The notes under the pieces were generated by a model. The model saw nothing but the letters and a program-made list of their open reading frames with translations, was not told the origin of the DNA and ran no database searches. A stretch of 56,847 nt of DNA from Chitinophagales bacterium (GTDB taxonomy: Bacteria; Bacteroidota; Bacteroidia; Chitinophagales; LD1), in contig JANWXI010000005.1 of the NCBI GenBank assembly GCA_025057415.1, positions 1 to 56,847 on the forward strand, in the 5' to 3' direction. Below are positions 7,851-18,072 of this stretch, piece by piece (positions within the stretch are counted from its first letter, which is position 1; the number at the start of each line of letters is the position of its first letter). A program made the translations under genes and the position numbers.

Positions 7851-10376
7851 CTAAAAGCGTGGCGAAATGGCAAACTTAATACCCCAGTTGGGGCCGCCCA
7901 TGTTTCTGTATGTGAGCCGCCACAGGAAATCCAGGCGCATGATGTAGGCAATATTTTCAATCCCAAAACCCATTTCTACGTAAGGCACGGGTCCGGGATT
8001 TCCCAACTCTTCCGGCACGCGAAGTACAGAACGATTTTTTTCGCTGAATGTACCTACCAGCGATCGCATGAAAACCACCTCTCTGAAACGCAGTTTTTTC
8101 ATGTAAGGTATTTTGTTGAAAAAGAAACCATTGAAGTGATGCGCCACCCAAACGGACAGGTACTGGTCGCTGACAAATTCGAACTGACGCAACAGGTTGT
8201 AGTTAAACTTATCTAACAATATACCCAAGTTACCCTGCGTAAGGTAAGCTGCTGTGTAGGGAACTCTGCCAAATATTTTTGCAGCCCGTATCGTGTAGTA
8301 TGTATAACCCACGCGCGTGGATACCCGCTGGCGAATAGTGAAATGAAAATTGTGATAGTTGAAATAGTCCCTGTCCATATTCACCAAACCGGCGGTATAA
8401 CGCAGCATGAAAACCGGCCATCGGGAATTTTGAAAGTAACGGTAAAAAACCCCTACGACGTACTGATCGCGGTAGCTGTAACGTGTATCAATAAAAAACT
8501 CCGTTACGTTGAATGAACGGATAGGTTTCCATACGTCACCGCGCTTTACGGCAAAATCGAGCACACCGGGTATGTTGTGAAACACTTTTTCGCTGAAACC
8601 GGTTATTGCCGAAAAGCCACGGAAATACTCTTTTTCATAGCTGATTTGAAAATTGCTTACTTTCATCACCTTGCTCAGGATTTGCCCGCTTATAATCGTA
8701 ACAAAGTTATCAAAGGTGAGCAGCGTATTGTTGGGGTCCTGTCCGGGCACCACCATGTCGTAGCGATACATAAACTCCAGCGATTGCCACCGGTTGTTTC
8801 TGCGCGGCAAATTGATACGCGAAAGCACCATGTATTTCAGGTCTCGGTCTTTCAGCCCGTACGCCACATAACCGGTAAAGTAAAATTTACGCAAAAAGCG
8901 GTTGCGGTCCTTCCATCCAAAATACTTGTATGCAGAGTTCGTTTCAATGCCGAAGCGCAGGCGCCAACCTTCTACATTGTTGCGGCTTACGAAATTCAGC
9001 AGCTTTCCGATACTTATCGGTCCTGCTGTCGCGTAAGCGGTGGTGAGTAAAATTGCCGTCCATTGATACATCTTCCATGCCGGCACCAGGCGAATTGTAT
9101 CAGAGATGTGCCACACTTCATTTTCCTGTGGAGTAAGCGGCTCAAAACGCGTGGTATCGAAAAACGGTTTGCGGTTAATACGCAACGTATCCAGCATTAT
9201 TTTTTCATCGGGTCCCTTGAATACACTATCGGGTATAGCAATATTTATATCTATGTTGCGGCGGTTCATGACTTTATTGACAAGAATGCTTAGCTTGTTT
9301 CGCTCTTTTTTAAACAGCGACCCTACACCGTACATTTCATCGCGATTTAATATCCAATACCGGTTATTGACAAGGGTAAAATCCTGCTTTACTGAATAAT
9401 CAGCCACAAAGTTGAGATTAGATTTTTCATTGGGACGGAAATAGATACTGCGGATTGCCCAGGTTGCCGAGTCAATCCAGGCATACCCTTTGAGCGCAAG
9501 ATCTTCTTTTACCTTGCCCACGAAATGCAGTTTGTAACTGATGCGGCCATCTAACAACACCGTGTCGGTAAGGTAATAGAAGTAGGTAAGAATGGCTGTA
9601 TTGGAAAAGGGCGCTATAAAGGGTGTGTTGGCAACTGTGATGATGTTGCCATAAACGTCCTGTTCTTCCAGTTGAAATGTAGCTAGTTCCAGGATACTCG
9701 GTTCATCTATACCGGTCATTACATCGGCTTTCACGAAGCGTTTGACGGACTTTGGATTTCTCCGGTAATACACCTCGCTTACTGTTTCGCGCACAACGCC
9801 CGGAATAAATATGTTGCCTTGTTCAGTGGTATCGGTATTCCTGAAAGCAAAACTAAATGGCCTGAAAATGCGCTTGTTGAGAAATTTTTGCGGAGGGTTC
9901 AGCAGGGAGATGCAAAGTTTTTCATATGCTTCGTAATGATAACTATTCACAGCACCTTCGCGGTTTTGGTCTTTGTGTTTCAGAACCTGGTAGTAAACGT
10001 AGTTAGCAGTGGTGTCAATTACGCGTTTTCGTTTCTTTTCTTTGGCGCTGATAGTCACCTCTTTTAGCTGCAACCCTTCAGAACCCATCTCTACGTTGAG
10101 TTCCTGCACCGCACCGCGTTTTACGGGTATGACGCGTGTTTTGTAACCGATGTAAGAAAAAACTATAGTGTCTGCCTTTTCGGAGGCGCGCAAGCGATAC
10201 TCTCCTTTGTGGTCGGTTAGCGTGGTGCGGGTAGTACCCTTAAACTGTACATTTACATAATCCATCGGCTCTTTGGTGGATGCGTCTACCACCTTGCCAA
10301 ACACCTCTGTATAGTTTTGTGCTACAACTGATGTTACAGCCCAACAGTTCAGTACAATCAACCAGCAATAACGCAT
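7851..10376 (-). CDS. DUF5686 family outer-membrane protein with carboxypeptidase-regulatory-like domain
   Basis: An 841-residue exported protein of the Bacteroidota-specific DUF5686 family, whose function is not established. It starts with a signal peptide (MRYCWLIVLNCWAVTSVVAQ), followed by a CarboxypepD_reg-like domain (about residues 24-105, with the GKVVDASTKEPMDYVNV and IVFSYIGYKT signatures). A long region rich in aromatic beta-strands then ends in RLTYRNMGG...FAISPRF, consistent with an outer-membrane barrel. The GTG/ATG context and signal peptide support the start at 10376. A promoter-like pair TTG-19-TACCTTCG sits just upstream. It is probably monocistronic: the preceding gene on this strand ends 83 bases upstream. 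Confidence 0.88.
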   Translation of the reverse strand: MRYCWLIVLNCWAVTSVVAQNYTEVFGKVVDASTKEPMDYVNVQFKGTTRTTLTDHKGEYRLRASEKADTIVFSYIGYKTRVIPVKRGAVQELNVEMGSEGLQLKEVTISAKEKKRKRVIDTTANYVYYQVLKHKDQNREGAVNSYHYEAYEKLCISLLNPPQKFLNKRIFRPFSFAFRNTDTTEQGNIFIPGVVRETVSEVYYRRNPKSVKRFVKADVMTGIDEPSILELATFQLEEQDVYGNIITVANTPFIAPFSNTAILTYFYYLTDTVLLDGRISYKLHFVGKVKEDLALKGYAWIDSATWAIRSIYFRPNEKSNLNFVADYSVKQDFTLVNNRYWILNRDEMYGVGSLFKKERNKLSILVNKVMNRRNIDINIAIPDSVFKGPDEKIMLDTLRINRKPFFDTTRFEPLTPQENEVWHISDTIRLVPAWKMYQWTAILLTTAYATAGPISIGKLLNFVSRNNVEGWRLRFGIETNSAYKYFGWKDRNRFLRKFYFTGYVAYGLKDRDLKYMVLSRINLPRRNNRWQSLEFMYRYDMVVPGQDPNNTLLTFDNFVTIISGQILSKVMKVSNFQISYEKEYFRGFSAITGFSEKVFHNIPGVLDFAVKRGDVWKPIRSFNVTEFFIDTRYSYRDQYVVGVFYRYFQNSRWPVFMLRYTAGLVNMDRDYFNYHNFHFTIRQRVSTRVGYTYYTIRAAKIFGRVPYTAAYLTQGNLGILLDKFNYNLLRQFEFVSDQYLSVWVAHHFNGFFFNKIPYMKKLRFREVVFMRSLVGTFSEKNRSVLRVPEELGNPGPVPYVEMGFGIENIAYIMRLDFLWRLTYRNMGGPNWGIKFAISPRF

Positions 10377-10391
10377 ACAGTAAAACGCGCG

Positions 10392-10421
10392 CGAAGGTAA
10401 TATTTATGTAAGCGCAGGCAA
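10392..10421 (-). promoter_or_regulatory. Predicted promoter of the DUF5686 gene
   Basis: On the minus strand, TTG (10421-10419), a 19-base spacer and TACCTTCG (10399-10392) match the Bacteroidota -33/-7 layout TTTG-N19-TAnnTTTG with C in the seventh position of the -7 box. The gene starts 15 bases downstream. Confidence 0.5.
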
Positions 10422-10459
10422 TAAAAGTGCCGGAGTGTATTTTTAAGAGAAAGTTAACA

Positions 10460-11122
10460 CTATACGTTCAGATAGCGCATTAGCGCTTCATAGTGTTCGC
10501 GGAGGTCACCGGAGTACTCTACATCATTGTAAACATTGATGATTTCATAGTTGTATCGCTCCAGCGATGCAACAATAGCAGATACATCCGTTCTGCTCAG
10601 TTTGAGGGTGATATTAACCAAGCTGTTGTGCGGATGGCGCGAGACGTAAAAACATTGTATTTCCGTGTTGTTTTCCTCAGCAATGCGCGCAATATCACTC
10701 AGTTGATAATCTTTCTTTTCAGATTGCAACTCCAATATGCAGCCGGGTTCGAGGATAGAGTTTGCAATCGTAAATGCCCGCATACAACTTTCGGCAGTTA
10801 TCCAACCCAGATATTCGTGCTCTTCGTTAACTACCGGTACAACTTTAACGTTCCAGTCAATAGCTGCTTTCATCACATCAAAAATATGAGCGGTATTCAG
10901 CACTTTTGGTTGGGACAGTTTGGTGAATATTTCGCGAAGCGGACGTTGCAGTTTTTTCACATGCATCAATTCCTCAATGCTAACCAGACCAGCATAGGTT
11001 ACCCCTTCATTAACCGGCAGGTGTGTAAGGTTATACTCCTGCATACGCAGCAGAGCCGCCTCTCCGCTATCGGTAACCTGAAGCGGTTTTACGGTATTTG
11101 ATATAATGCCGGTTGGTAGCAT
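10460..11122 (-). CDS. CBS-domain pair protein
   Basis: A 220-residue cytoplasmic protein with two CBS motifs (about residues 8-60 and 70-130; the second contains NVKVVPVVNEEHEYLGWIT), followed by an ACT/ferredoxin-like C-terminal part (about residues 135-215). Stand-alone CBS pairs bind adenine nucleotides and usually act as regulatory modules; its partner is unknown. It follows the alpha/beta hydrolase after 65 bases and may be cotranscribed with it. No catalytic domain is present. Confidence 0.85.
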   Translation of the reverse strand: MLPTGIISNTVKPLQVTDSGEAALLRMQEYNLTHLPVNEGVTYAGLVSIEELMHVKKLQRPLREIFTKLSQPKVLNTAHIFDVMKAAIDWNVKVVPVVNEEHEYLGWITAESCMRAFTIANSILEPGCILELQSEKKDYQLSDIARIAEENNTEIQCFYVSRHPHNSLVNITLKLSRTDVSAIVASLERYNYEIINVYNDVEYSGDLREHYEALMRYLNV

Positions 11123-11187
11123 ACTTTACTTACTTAGACGTAAATTTTAATGAAAAGTTGTGTCAGGTTCTTCACAAATTTGTAAAA

Positions 11188-11949
11188 TCATGGATTGTGT
11201 TTTTTTAAAAACTGTTCCAAAATGTTGTTAAACTTCTCAGGATGCTCCATCATGGGTGCATGCCCGCAGCCATCCAGAAGGTGTAATTCTGACATGGCTA
11301 ACAATTTGTGAAATTCCTCTCCTACGTATGCGGGTGTTATGGTGTCATTTTTCCCCCAAATTAAGCATACCGGCATGTTAATCTCTGGTATTTGTTCGCG
11401 CAAATTATGTCTTATAGCGCTTTTAGCCAAAAGAACTATCCGCAGTGCTTTTTGGCGATTATTCACTATATCATACACTTCCTGAATTAACTCCTGCGTG
11501 GCATGTTTTGGGTCATAGAATGTTGCCTCAGTTTTTTTCTTTACATACTCATAGTCACCCTTACGCGGATATGTATCGCCTAATGAATTTTCAAACAAAC
11601 CCGAGCTTCCGGTGAGTGTGATGGTACGGACGCGGTCAGGGCGCCGCAAGGCATACATCAGGGCGATGTGCCCGCCAAGAGAATTGCCTACAATGTTTAC
11701 TTTATTATACTGGCGATATTCCACAAAGGCATCAACATAATCTAACATACCTGTTATGTTGGTATCTTCCGGTTCCAGATCAAACAGCGGTAACAGGGGC
11801 ACCGAAACCAAATACGAATGGGAAAAATGGCTGATGATGTGATTAAAGTTACTCAACGCACCAAACAATCCATGCAGTAGCATTACAGGAGTTCCTTTGC
11901 CTTGCTCGCAAAAGGAAAAACCGTTTTCTTTAATCACCGGATACACCAT
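11188..11949 (-). CDS. Alpha/beta-fold hydrolase
   Basis: Soluble serine hydrolase of the alpha/beta superfamily with unknown substrate. The oxyanion region HGLFG, the nucleophile elbow GNSLGG, the acid in GKNDTITP and the histidine in GCGHAPMMEHP form the expected order of catalytic residues. The track starts at 12003 (MICNII...), but the ATG at 11949 (MVYPVIKENG) matches where such proteins usually start and yields 253 residues. TACATTTG, a -7-like box, ends one base before this ATG, which would fit only a transcript starting at or inside the start codon, so I do not count it as a promoter. Confidence 0.85.
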   Translation of the reverse strand: MVYPVIKENGFSFCEQGKGTPVMLLHGLFGALSNFNHIISHFSHSYLVSVPLLPLFDLEPEDTNITGMLDYVDAFVEYRQYNKVNIVGNSLGGHIALMYALRRPDRVRTITLTGSSGLFENSLGDTYPRKGDYEYVKKKTEATFYDPKHATQELIQEVYDIVNNRQKALRIVLLAKSAIRHNLREQIPEINMPVCLIWGKNDTITPAYVGEEFHKLLAMSELHLLDGCGHAPMMEHPEKFNNILEQFLKKHNP

Positions 11950-12057
11950 ACAAATGTATTTTTCAAAAATAGAACTGCCTGCTGCTATTATATTACAGAT
12001 CAAAAACGCGTTTTACACAATTTACAAAATACTGTACGTAAAAAAGGAATATAGTTT

Positions 12058-13674
12058 TTATGAAACCACTGCTGTCTCTAAATTATATACATCCTTATAG
12101 AAACGAAGCGCTCCGTACTCATCCACATCGGCCGTCATGTAAAATATCAGTACGGGTATTTTGCGCGACAATTTAAACGTAGAGGGTTTTTCGTTTTCAA
12201 GACACTGATTGAGTTTGGCTCTAGTAACGGAGTCCAGTCCGTTGTCCAATACATAATTTGCCAGCTCCATTGGTTTTTCAACGCGCACACAGCCATGACT
12301 TAAAAACCGGTCTTTCTCCTGAAAAAGGTCTCTGCGGTTAGTATCATGCAGGTAAATGCTGAACGGTGAGTTAAGGTCAAATTTCAATATGCCGAGCGCA
12401 TTATCGCACCCGCTGGCCTGACGGAATTTATAAGGTAAGTTTTTAGCCGTAATAGCAGACCATCTTATCAACTTATGATTTACTACCCTTCCGTTGCGGT
12501 CCAATACCTGGAAGTTATTTTCATCCAGGTAGGCGCGGTTGCGTTTGACGGCAGGAAGTATTTTGCTGACAGCAATACTGTGCGGCACTGTCCAGTACGG
12601 ATAAGCAATCACTCCGGTCATATAGGCGGTAAATTGTGGGGTACGGGTAGATGGTTTTCCTACAATAACCCGCATACTCAAATCCACTGCGCTATCATGA
12701 AGCACTATTTGCAGGCGAGCGGCAGGTATGTTCACTAATATGAACTCTTTTTCGGCAAGCCGTCCCGTCCAGCGCCAGTAATTCAAACTTTCGCGAATAC
12801 GCGTAACACTTTGGGTGAGTGGTTGATTGAGCAAAGCTACTGTTTTGGCGTCCAACGCGCCGGTAGTATCAATACCGTGCATGCGCTGAAAACCGTGCAA
12901 CGCTGCGCGCATGCGCTCTACATCCGATGTATCACCTGTGAGCGAATCGGCAATAAATCCATAAAAACGCAATTTAATGGCAGCAGCCATTCGTCCCGCA
13001 TCAGTATTACTCACCCGCAGGGTATCGGCTTCCGGAAAATCGCGTAAAAAAGCAACTGTGTACGAAAGGTACTTTTTCAACAATTGGTATTGGGGTACTT
13101 GCGGCTCTAGTTCATCCAGCACGCTGCGCCAGTTTCTGTGTTGAACTAAATTATTGTATGCCTGCACAATCCGTCCGGTGTCAATTCTTAAATCCACTCC
13201 GTTGTACGCAAGCGGTATGTCGCGTCCGTATGCTACATGGAACAGAAAAGATATGGCGGCATCGCTGAATATCACTTCATTCTCCGTTACAAAGCTATCC
13301 GGATTGAATTTGCCGTTATTGACCAGCGAGTCATATTTGATAAGGTATGAGGCATGGTAATCGTTCCGGTTGAGTCCTAAGCTATCGGCATACCGGAGCA
13401 TGCTGAGCAGCATGTAGCGGTAACCCGTAGCTGATGTATCGCTCCAAAGGTTATCATATCCGTATTTTTCATAATATCGTTTGAGCAGATCTGGACTTTG
13501 CACCTGTTCGCTGTCGTTTTTCACTACTACGGGCTTTTCGGTATTTAATAACCTGTTAAACTGCGCCCGAACTTTATTTAACCTTGCGTAACGATATGCC
13601 ACAACACCTCCTGTTACAAGCATTGCCAACACGGGTATCAGCCAAAACTTATTTTTGTAGTAACGGGCTACCAT
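12058..13674 (-). CDS. L,D-transpeptidase (YkuD domain) with peptidoglycan-binding region
   Basis: A 538-residue envelope enzyme that should make 3-3 peptidoglycan cross-links or anchor proteins to peptidoglycan. An N-terminal membrane anchor (about residues 9-27) is followed by a scaffold region and a peptidoglycan-binding-like stretch near residues 250-285 (MHGIDTTGALDAKTVALL). The YkuD catalytic domain has the conserved HD...SHGCVRVE motif with catalytic Cys462. The layout resembles the YcbB (LdtD) type. Its ATG overlaps the stop of the upstream binding-protein gene by seven bases (ATGGTAG), so the two are very probably cotranscribed and coupled. Confidence 0.9.
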   Translation of the reverse strand: MVARYYKNKFWLIPVLAMLVTGGVVAYRYARLNKVRAQFNRLLNTEKPVVVKNDSEQVQSPDLLKRYYEKYGYDNLWSDTSATGYRYMLLSMLRYADSLGLNRNDYHASYLIKYDSLVNNGKFNPDSFVTENEVIFSDAAISFLFHVAYGRDIPLAYNGVDLRIDTGRIVQAYNNLVQHRNWRSVLDELEPQVPQYQLLKKYLSYTVAFLRDFPEADTLRVSNTDAGRMAAAIKLRFYGFIADSLTGDTSDVERMRAALHGFQRMHGIDTTGALDAKTVALLNQPLTQSVTRIRESLNYWRWTGRLAEKEFILVNIPAARLQIVLHDSAVDLSMRVIVGKPSTRTPQFTAYMTGVIAYPYWTVPHSIAVSKILPAVKRNRAYLDENNFQVLDRNGRVVNHKLIRWSAITAKNLPYKFRQASGCDNALGILKFDLNSPFSIYLHDTNRRDLFQEKDRFLSHGCVRVEKPMELANYVLDNGLDSVTRAKLNQCLENEKPSTFKLSRKIPVLIFYMTADVDEYGALRFYKDVYNLETAVVS

Positions 13675-14864
13675 ACCTTTTTAAGCTGATAATCGCTTAC
13701 CATGAAAACGTGTACGTGTTTTGTTTCGTAGTAATTAATGCGTGTGTCCGGGGCAATATTTTTCTGAATATCGAATACGTAGCCCATTCCCTTGTAACGC
13801 GATGAAGGCAACGCCTCCAGAAATTTAGCCCCGAATTGCTTGAGTACCTCCGCCACAAACCGCGCCACATCAAATCCCAGTACAGCATATCTGTTAATGG
13901 GTGTTTTGTATCTGGTTTCGTAATCTTTAACGAACTCACGCACCGGGGCTAGGGTGGTATCTAAATAGTATGCATCAGTAAGCCGCACCTGAAAATGATT
14001 GAAATAATCCAGGCGGGTATTTTCATGTAGTAACCAGTTAGGCATACCATATACCACCATATCATAGCGGTAGCGGTTGTCATACATCACCCGCAGGTTG
14101 CCGTTGATAGTGTTCTCGTCAAATGTTGTAAGTATCCAAATATTTTTCCTGCCCGGGCGCAGTTGCTCTGCAGCAGAGGTCTTTTTGCCGTCAACAGTCA
14201 TAAACTTAGTGTTGATGGTCACTACCCGAAAAGGATTTTTGGCAGTGGAGTTGTAATGTTTAAAGAGTGAGTCCAGGCGATTTGCCACCAACAGATTGAT
14301 ATCAGCGTTAGGTGTATAAATGATAACGTTTGCCCCGGGAAACGAGTCAACAATCGAGAGAAAGATATTATCCGCGTGGGTTTCAATGGTGGGGGTAAGT
14401 TTCAGGTGAAAGGGATTATGAGTGGTTAAACTTTTCTTTTGCACAAAAGGTTGAATGTTTACGATATTGTTCTGACGACAAAAATCTGCAACATGAGCGG
14501 CATCGGCAGCCCCTGCCGAACCTACCAACACATGCATGTTTTTCATCTCAGGTAACTGTAGTAACTCCAGCGTTATGGAGTCGTCTCCTTTATTGTCGTA
14601 AAAATACCAACGTATGGAAGGTGATGAAATTCTGCGAGTAGCCATTTCAACGCCCCGGTAAAACTCAAGCGACAGAATACTCTCATCATGTAACCGGATT
14701 TTGTTGGCAGTAGTTACATCGTGCGCAGTGAAGAATTCGTTCATTCGCTGAAAAGCAAGTCCCGAGCGAAAAGGTAAAATACACGCTACGTTGTAAACTG
14801 AATCTGCTTGAGCTCCTGCCTGGTGCGAAGCAACTATCAGTAAAAAAAACAACGCTCTTTTCAT
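13668..14864 (-). CDS. Periplasmic binding-protein-fold (type 1) exported protein
   Basis: A 398-residue secreted protein with the two-lobed fold of branched-chain amino-acid/ANF-receptor-like binding proteins: YNVACILPFRSG at the start of the first lobe, VLVGSAGAADAAHVADFC, and later FVKDYETRYKTPINRYAVLGFD. In Bacteroidota such domains are often fused to LysM modules; none is present here. The ATG at 14864 gives a signal peptide ending HQAGAQA; the track start at 14894 would put ten extra residues in front. It overlaps the L,D-transpeptidase gene and follows guaA by 31 bases. A role in cell-wall sensing is only an inference from the neighbour; no permease or ATPase genes are nearby. Confidence 0.75.
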   Translation of the reverse strand: MKRALFFLLIVASHQAGAQADSVYNVACILPFRSGLAFQRMNEFFTAHDVTTANKIRLHDESILSLEFYRGVEMATRRISSPSIRWYFYDNKGDDSITLELLQLPEMKNMHVLVGSAGAADAAHVADFCRQNNIVNIQPFVQKKSLTTHNPFHLKLTPTIETHADNIFLSIVDSFPGANVIIYTPNADINLLVANRLDSLFKHYNSTAKNPFRVVTINTKFMTVDGKKTSAAEQLRPGRKNIWILTTFDENTINGNLRVMYDNRYRYDMVVYGMPNWLLHENTRLDYFNHFQVRLTDAYYLDTTLAPVREFVKDYETRYKTPINRYAVLGFDVARFVAEVLKQFGAKFLEALPSSRYKGMGYVFDIQKNIAPDTRINYYETKHVHVFMVSDYQLKKVW

Positions 14865-14895
14865 TTCGCTGTAATTAAACAAAAAACCGGCCAAT

Positions 14896-16437
14896 TTATT
14901 CCCATTCTATCGTTGCAGGCGGCTTACTGCTTATGTCATACACCACACGATTCACCCCCCGCACCTGATTGATAATGTCATTTGAAGTTTTTGCTAAAAA
15001 ATCATAAGGCAGTTGGCTCCAATCGGCTGTCATACCATCGGTAGAGTTCACTGCCCGCAGAGCTATTACATTTTCGTATGTGCGCTCATCCCCCATCACA
15101 CCCACACTGCGTATAGGTGTAAGAATCGCACCTGCCTGCCATACTTGATTATACAACCCGTACATTTTGAGGTTTTCGATAAAAATATGGTCAGCTTCCT
15201 GTAACAACTGTACTTTTTCTGCTGTAACTTCGCCTAGAATGCGCACAGCTAATCCCGGTCCCGGAAAAGGATGTCGGTACAATATCTCCGGCACAAGCCC
15301 CAGCTCCTTACCTGCCTTGCGCACCTCGTCTTTAAACAAATTTCGCAACGGCTCTACTATTTTGAGCTTTAAACGCTCGGGCAATCCTCCTACATTGTGA
15401 TGCGATTTTATGGTTGCCGATGGGCCTTTTACCGAAATACTCTCAATCACATCAGGATAAATGGTACCCTGTGCCAGCCACTTCACTTCAGGGTGTTTAT
15501 GCGCTTCATGTTCAAACACTTCAATAAACACGCGCCCGATGATTTTTCGTTTTGTCTCAGGATCTTCCACCCCCTTTAATTCCTGTAGAAAGCGATGCGC
15601 AGCCCTCACACCGGTTACCTGAAGCCCCATTTCTTCATATAACCGCATCACGGTTTCAAATTCGTACTTTCGGAGTAGTCCGTTGTCCACAAATACGCAA
15701 ATTAAATTTTCGCCTATTGCCTCTTCGAGCAGTAAAGCCGCCACCGATGAATCCACTCCACCGCTAAGCGCCAGTATCACTTTCTCATTACCAATTTTTG
15801 CCCTCAACTCGCGCACAGTTTGCTCTACAAACGAACCGGGCGTCCAGGTTCGTCCACATCCGCAGATTTTGAAAAGGAAATTGTTTAATATTTTGTGACC
15901 TTCGGTAGAGTGATACACCTCCGGATGAAATTGGAGCGCATACACCTGATTGGCAAATACACCTGCCTTTGAACGAAAGGCAGCGATGGGGATGTTTTCT
16001 GAAGTAGCAATAGTTTCAAATTTATCTCCAACAGATTGTATGGTATCGCCATGGCTCATCCACACCTGGCACACATCCTGTACATCGTTAAACAGGACAT
16101 CATCTTTTTGAGTGATGTGAAGCTGTGCCCTGCCGTATTCGCGTATCCTACTCTTTTCCACCACTCCTCCCAGATTGTGCGCCAGCAATTGAGCTCCGTA
16201 ACACACCCCCAGTACCGGCCTGAAGGCAAGCAGTTGCAGTACGTCCACCGTAGGTGCGTTTTTATCCTTAACGCTGCTGGGTGATCCGGAAAGAATTACA
16301 CCCTTAATGTCTTCGGTGAGTGAAGGGAGGTGATGATAAGGGTATATTTCACAATATACTTCACTCTCTCTGATACGACGCGCGATAAGTTGCGTGTACT
16401 GCGAGCCAAAATCAATAATCAGGATTCTCTCTGTCAT
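14896..16437 (-). CDS. guaA: GMP synthase (glutamine-hydrolysing)
   Basis: Catalyses XMP + ATP + Gln to GMP in de novo purine synthesis. The N-terminal class I glutamine amidotransferase has Cys79 in GVCYGAQ and the FHPE motif. The ATP pyrophosphatase domain carries the PP-loop SGGVDSS, and the dimerisation domain ends in the family-typical KPPATIEWE. The 513-residue length is normal. It lies 38 bases after the conserved gene at 16476-17900 and may share its promoter. Confidence 0.98.
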   Translation of the reverse strand: MTERILIIDFGSQYTQLIARRIRESEVYCEIYPYHHLPSLTEDIKGVILSGSPSSVKDKNAPTVDVLQLLAFRPVLGVCYGAQLLAHNLGGVVEKSRIREYGRAQLHITQKDDVLFNDVQDVCQVWMSHGDTIQSVGDKFETIATSENIPIAAFRSKAGVFANQVYALQFHPEVYHSTEGHKILNNFLFKICGCGRTWTPGSFVEQTVRELRAKIGNEKVILALSGGVDSSVAALLLEEAIGENLICVFVDNGLLRKYEFETVMRLYEEMGLQVTGVRAAHRFLQELKGVEDPETKRKIIGRVFIEVFEHEAHKHPEVKWLAQGTIYPDVIESISVKGPSATIKSHHNVGGLPERLKLKIVEPLRNLFKDEVRKAGKELGLVPEILYRHPFPGPGLAVRILGEVTAEKVQLLQEADHIFIENLKMYGLYNQVWQAGAILTPIRSVGVMGDERTYENVIALRAVNSTDGMTADWSQLPYDFLAKTSNDIINQVRGVNRVVYDISSKPPATIEWE

Positions 16438-16475
16438 GGCGTGAAAATAACAATCGCCATGAATGATAGGTGTGG

Positions 16476-17900
16476 TTACACTTTGTGAATTTGAGTAGAG
16501 CAGGGGTAGTCAAACAGGCATTTTTCTTTAATAACCTCAGCCACGGTAGGCGGTACCATTTTCTCCCACCCGGGTTCACCGGTTTTTATCATCTGAATAA
16601 CACGCGTAGATAGTATGTGCAACACATCACGGTCAACATTGGGAATATCTATTAAAAAACCATTCGATTTCAGGTGTTTGAATAGATATTTGAGTGATTC
16701 GGGAATTTTGAGATTATCTGTTGTAATAAGGTCAAGACCCTCATCTGATAGACAAGGATAAACGTACATGTGCGTATTGCGCATGAAAATCTCACCAAAG
16801 TAATGGAGCAATTCACCAGCAGCATTCTTGTAATGCTTTTCATTGAACAACTCTACTAAGTTCAGCACACCCAAGATAATACCGATACTTTTTGGCTTAC
16901 AGCGGTCCAAAAAGTTAATCAACATGTCGTGTTTGTGGCAATTAGAGATCATAACCGTGTGGCCCAGCGAGCAGAGAATATCAGCCCTATCCAGAAAATC
17001 TTTGTTGTCAAACTCATTATCACCGGCAAGATTGTTTAAGGTAATTTCTGAAAGTACAAGAATATTATCAGGATTCTCTACGTGTTTTCGATAACAATCT
17101 AGCCCTCGCTTCAACATGTCTTCGTTAACCAGTGTAACCGGCCTGAAACGACCTCGCAAACAGAGAATATCCTTTTTGTAAAGCATGTCCTTGGGTTGGT
17201 ACACCTCCTTGTTGGCACCAAAAATGGTTGCGTCAGTATAGCCTTTACGTACAAGTTTTAATGCCAGCAAACGATTATCAACATTGGCAAATAGTGGACC
17301 TTTCACGCGTATCATATCAATCTCGGCCTGGTCTGTATCCATGTTGTCCAGCAACGAGTCAATAAAATCATCCATCTGATCATAGTACCAGTAACAGGCA
17401 AAAAGCAAGTTAGTACCTATACCGCCAATCGTGCGCTGCTGATACAGCGCATCGGTACCCTTTAAGCGTACGTGTATCACCACTTCATTTGGTTCCTCAC
17501 CGTGATGAAGTTGAAATTTCACTCCCATCCAGCCGTGCGGGTCATTAGATTTAAAGTAATTAAGCGTAGTGCAGGTATTCGCGAAAGCAAAAAAACGCTT
17601 ACGGGCGTACTTCTCGTCTGTGAGCCGCTCTTGCAGCAAAGCATACTCGTGCTCTAGCATCTTCATTAGGCGCTGCTCACTCACGTATCGTCCTGCATTA
17701 TCGCTACCGTATATCGCATCCGAAAATGTCATGTCATAGGCGCTCATCGCTTTTGCTACCGTTCCTGATGCGCCTCCCACCTGAAAGAAATTTCTCACTA
17801 CTTCTTGTCCAGCGCCTATCTCGGCAAAGGTACCGTAAATGGTATCGTCTAAATTTATCCGCAGGGCTTTGCGTTTGATAGAGAGCACTTCGCGTTCCAT
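16476..17900 (-). CDS. Conserved uncharacterised protein (about 474 residues)
   Basis: I recognise this as a widely conserved family found across several phyla and often given unreliable labels (nicotinate-nucleotide adenylyltransferase or TonB-dependent receptor), for which I see no support. It has no signal peptide and no membrane segment. Conserved-looking segments include [44 protein letters not shown] and [15 protein letters not shown]. It is cytoplasmic and of unknown function. A good promoter (GTTG-20-TAACTTTG) ends four bases before the ATG, suggesting a leaderless transcript. It sits upstream of guaA on the same strand. Confidence 0.8.
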   Translation of the reverse strand: MEREVLSIKRKALRINLDDTIYGTFAEIGAGQEVVRNFFQVGGASGTVAKAMSAYDMTFSDAIYGSDNAGRYVSEQRLMKMLEHEYALLQERLTDEKYARKRFFAFANTCTTLNYFKSNDPHGWMGVKFQLHHGEEPNEVVIHVRLKGTDALYQQRTIGGIGTNLLFACYWYYDQMDDFIDSLLDNMDTDQAEIDMIRVKGPLFANVDNRLLALKLVRKGYTDATIFGANKEVYQPKDMLYKKDILCLRGRFRPVTLVNEDMLKRGLDCYRKHVENPDNILVLSEITLNNLAGDNEFDNKDFLDRADILCSLGHTVMISNCHKHDMLINFLDRCKPKSIGIILGVLNLVELFNEKHYKNAAGELLHYFGEIFMRNTHMYVYPCLSDEGLDLITTDNLKIPESLKYLFKHLKSNGFLIDIPNVDRDVLHILSTRVIQMIKTGEPGWEKMVPPTVAEVIKEKCLFDYPCSTQIHKV

Positions 17901-17904
17901 AGTA

Positions 17905-17936
17905 CAAAGTTAGAAACCCCGTTTAAATTCTTCAAC
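17905..17936 (-). promoter_or_regulatory. Predicted promoter, leaderless start for the 474-residue protein gene
   Basis: Minus strand: GTTG (17936-17933), a 20-base spacer and TAACTTTG (17912-17905), a full match to the Bacteroidota -7 box. Only four bases separate it from the ATG at 17900, so transcription should start at or next to the start codon. Confidence 0.6.
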
Positions 17937-17998
17937 GAGTCATAACTGACAATGTTTTACTAAATGATTAATTTTTACTTTTTTCGCAACTGCTTTGC

Positions 17999-18072
17999 GG
18001 CCCCGTAGCTCAGCTGGATAGAGCAACAGCCTTCTAAGCTGTGGGTCATTGGTTCGAATCCAATCGGGGTCA
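17999..18072 (+). tRNA. tRNA-Arg (anticodon TCT)
   Basis: A full cloverleaf can be drawn: acceptor stem GGCCCCG/CGGGGTC (one G-T wobble), D arm GCTC...GAGC, anticodon stem ACAGC/GCTGT around loop CTTCTAA with anticodon TCT at positions 34-36 (reads AGA), a five-base variable loop and T arm ATTGG-TTCGAAT-CCAAT, discriminator A. CCA is not encoded. An AT-rich tract with TACTTTTT lies about 20 bases upstream and may hold its promoter. Confidence 0.95.

Noticed and set aside
10493-11101. 202-codon plus-strand ORF antisense to the CBS gene
   Set aside because: It is the shadow of a clear CBS-domain gene on the other strand and shows no family features of its own.
11951-11958. TACATTTG box immediately before the alpha/beta hydrolase ATG
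   Set aside because: At one base from the start codon it would place transcription start inside the gene, so it is probably a chance match.
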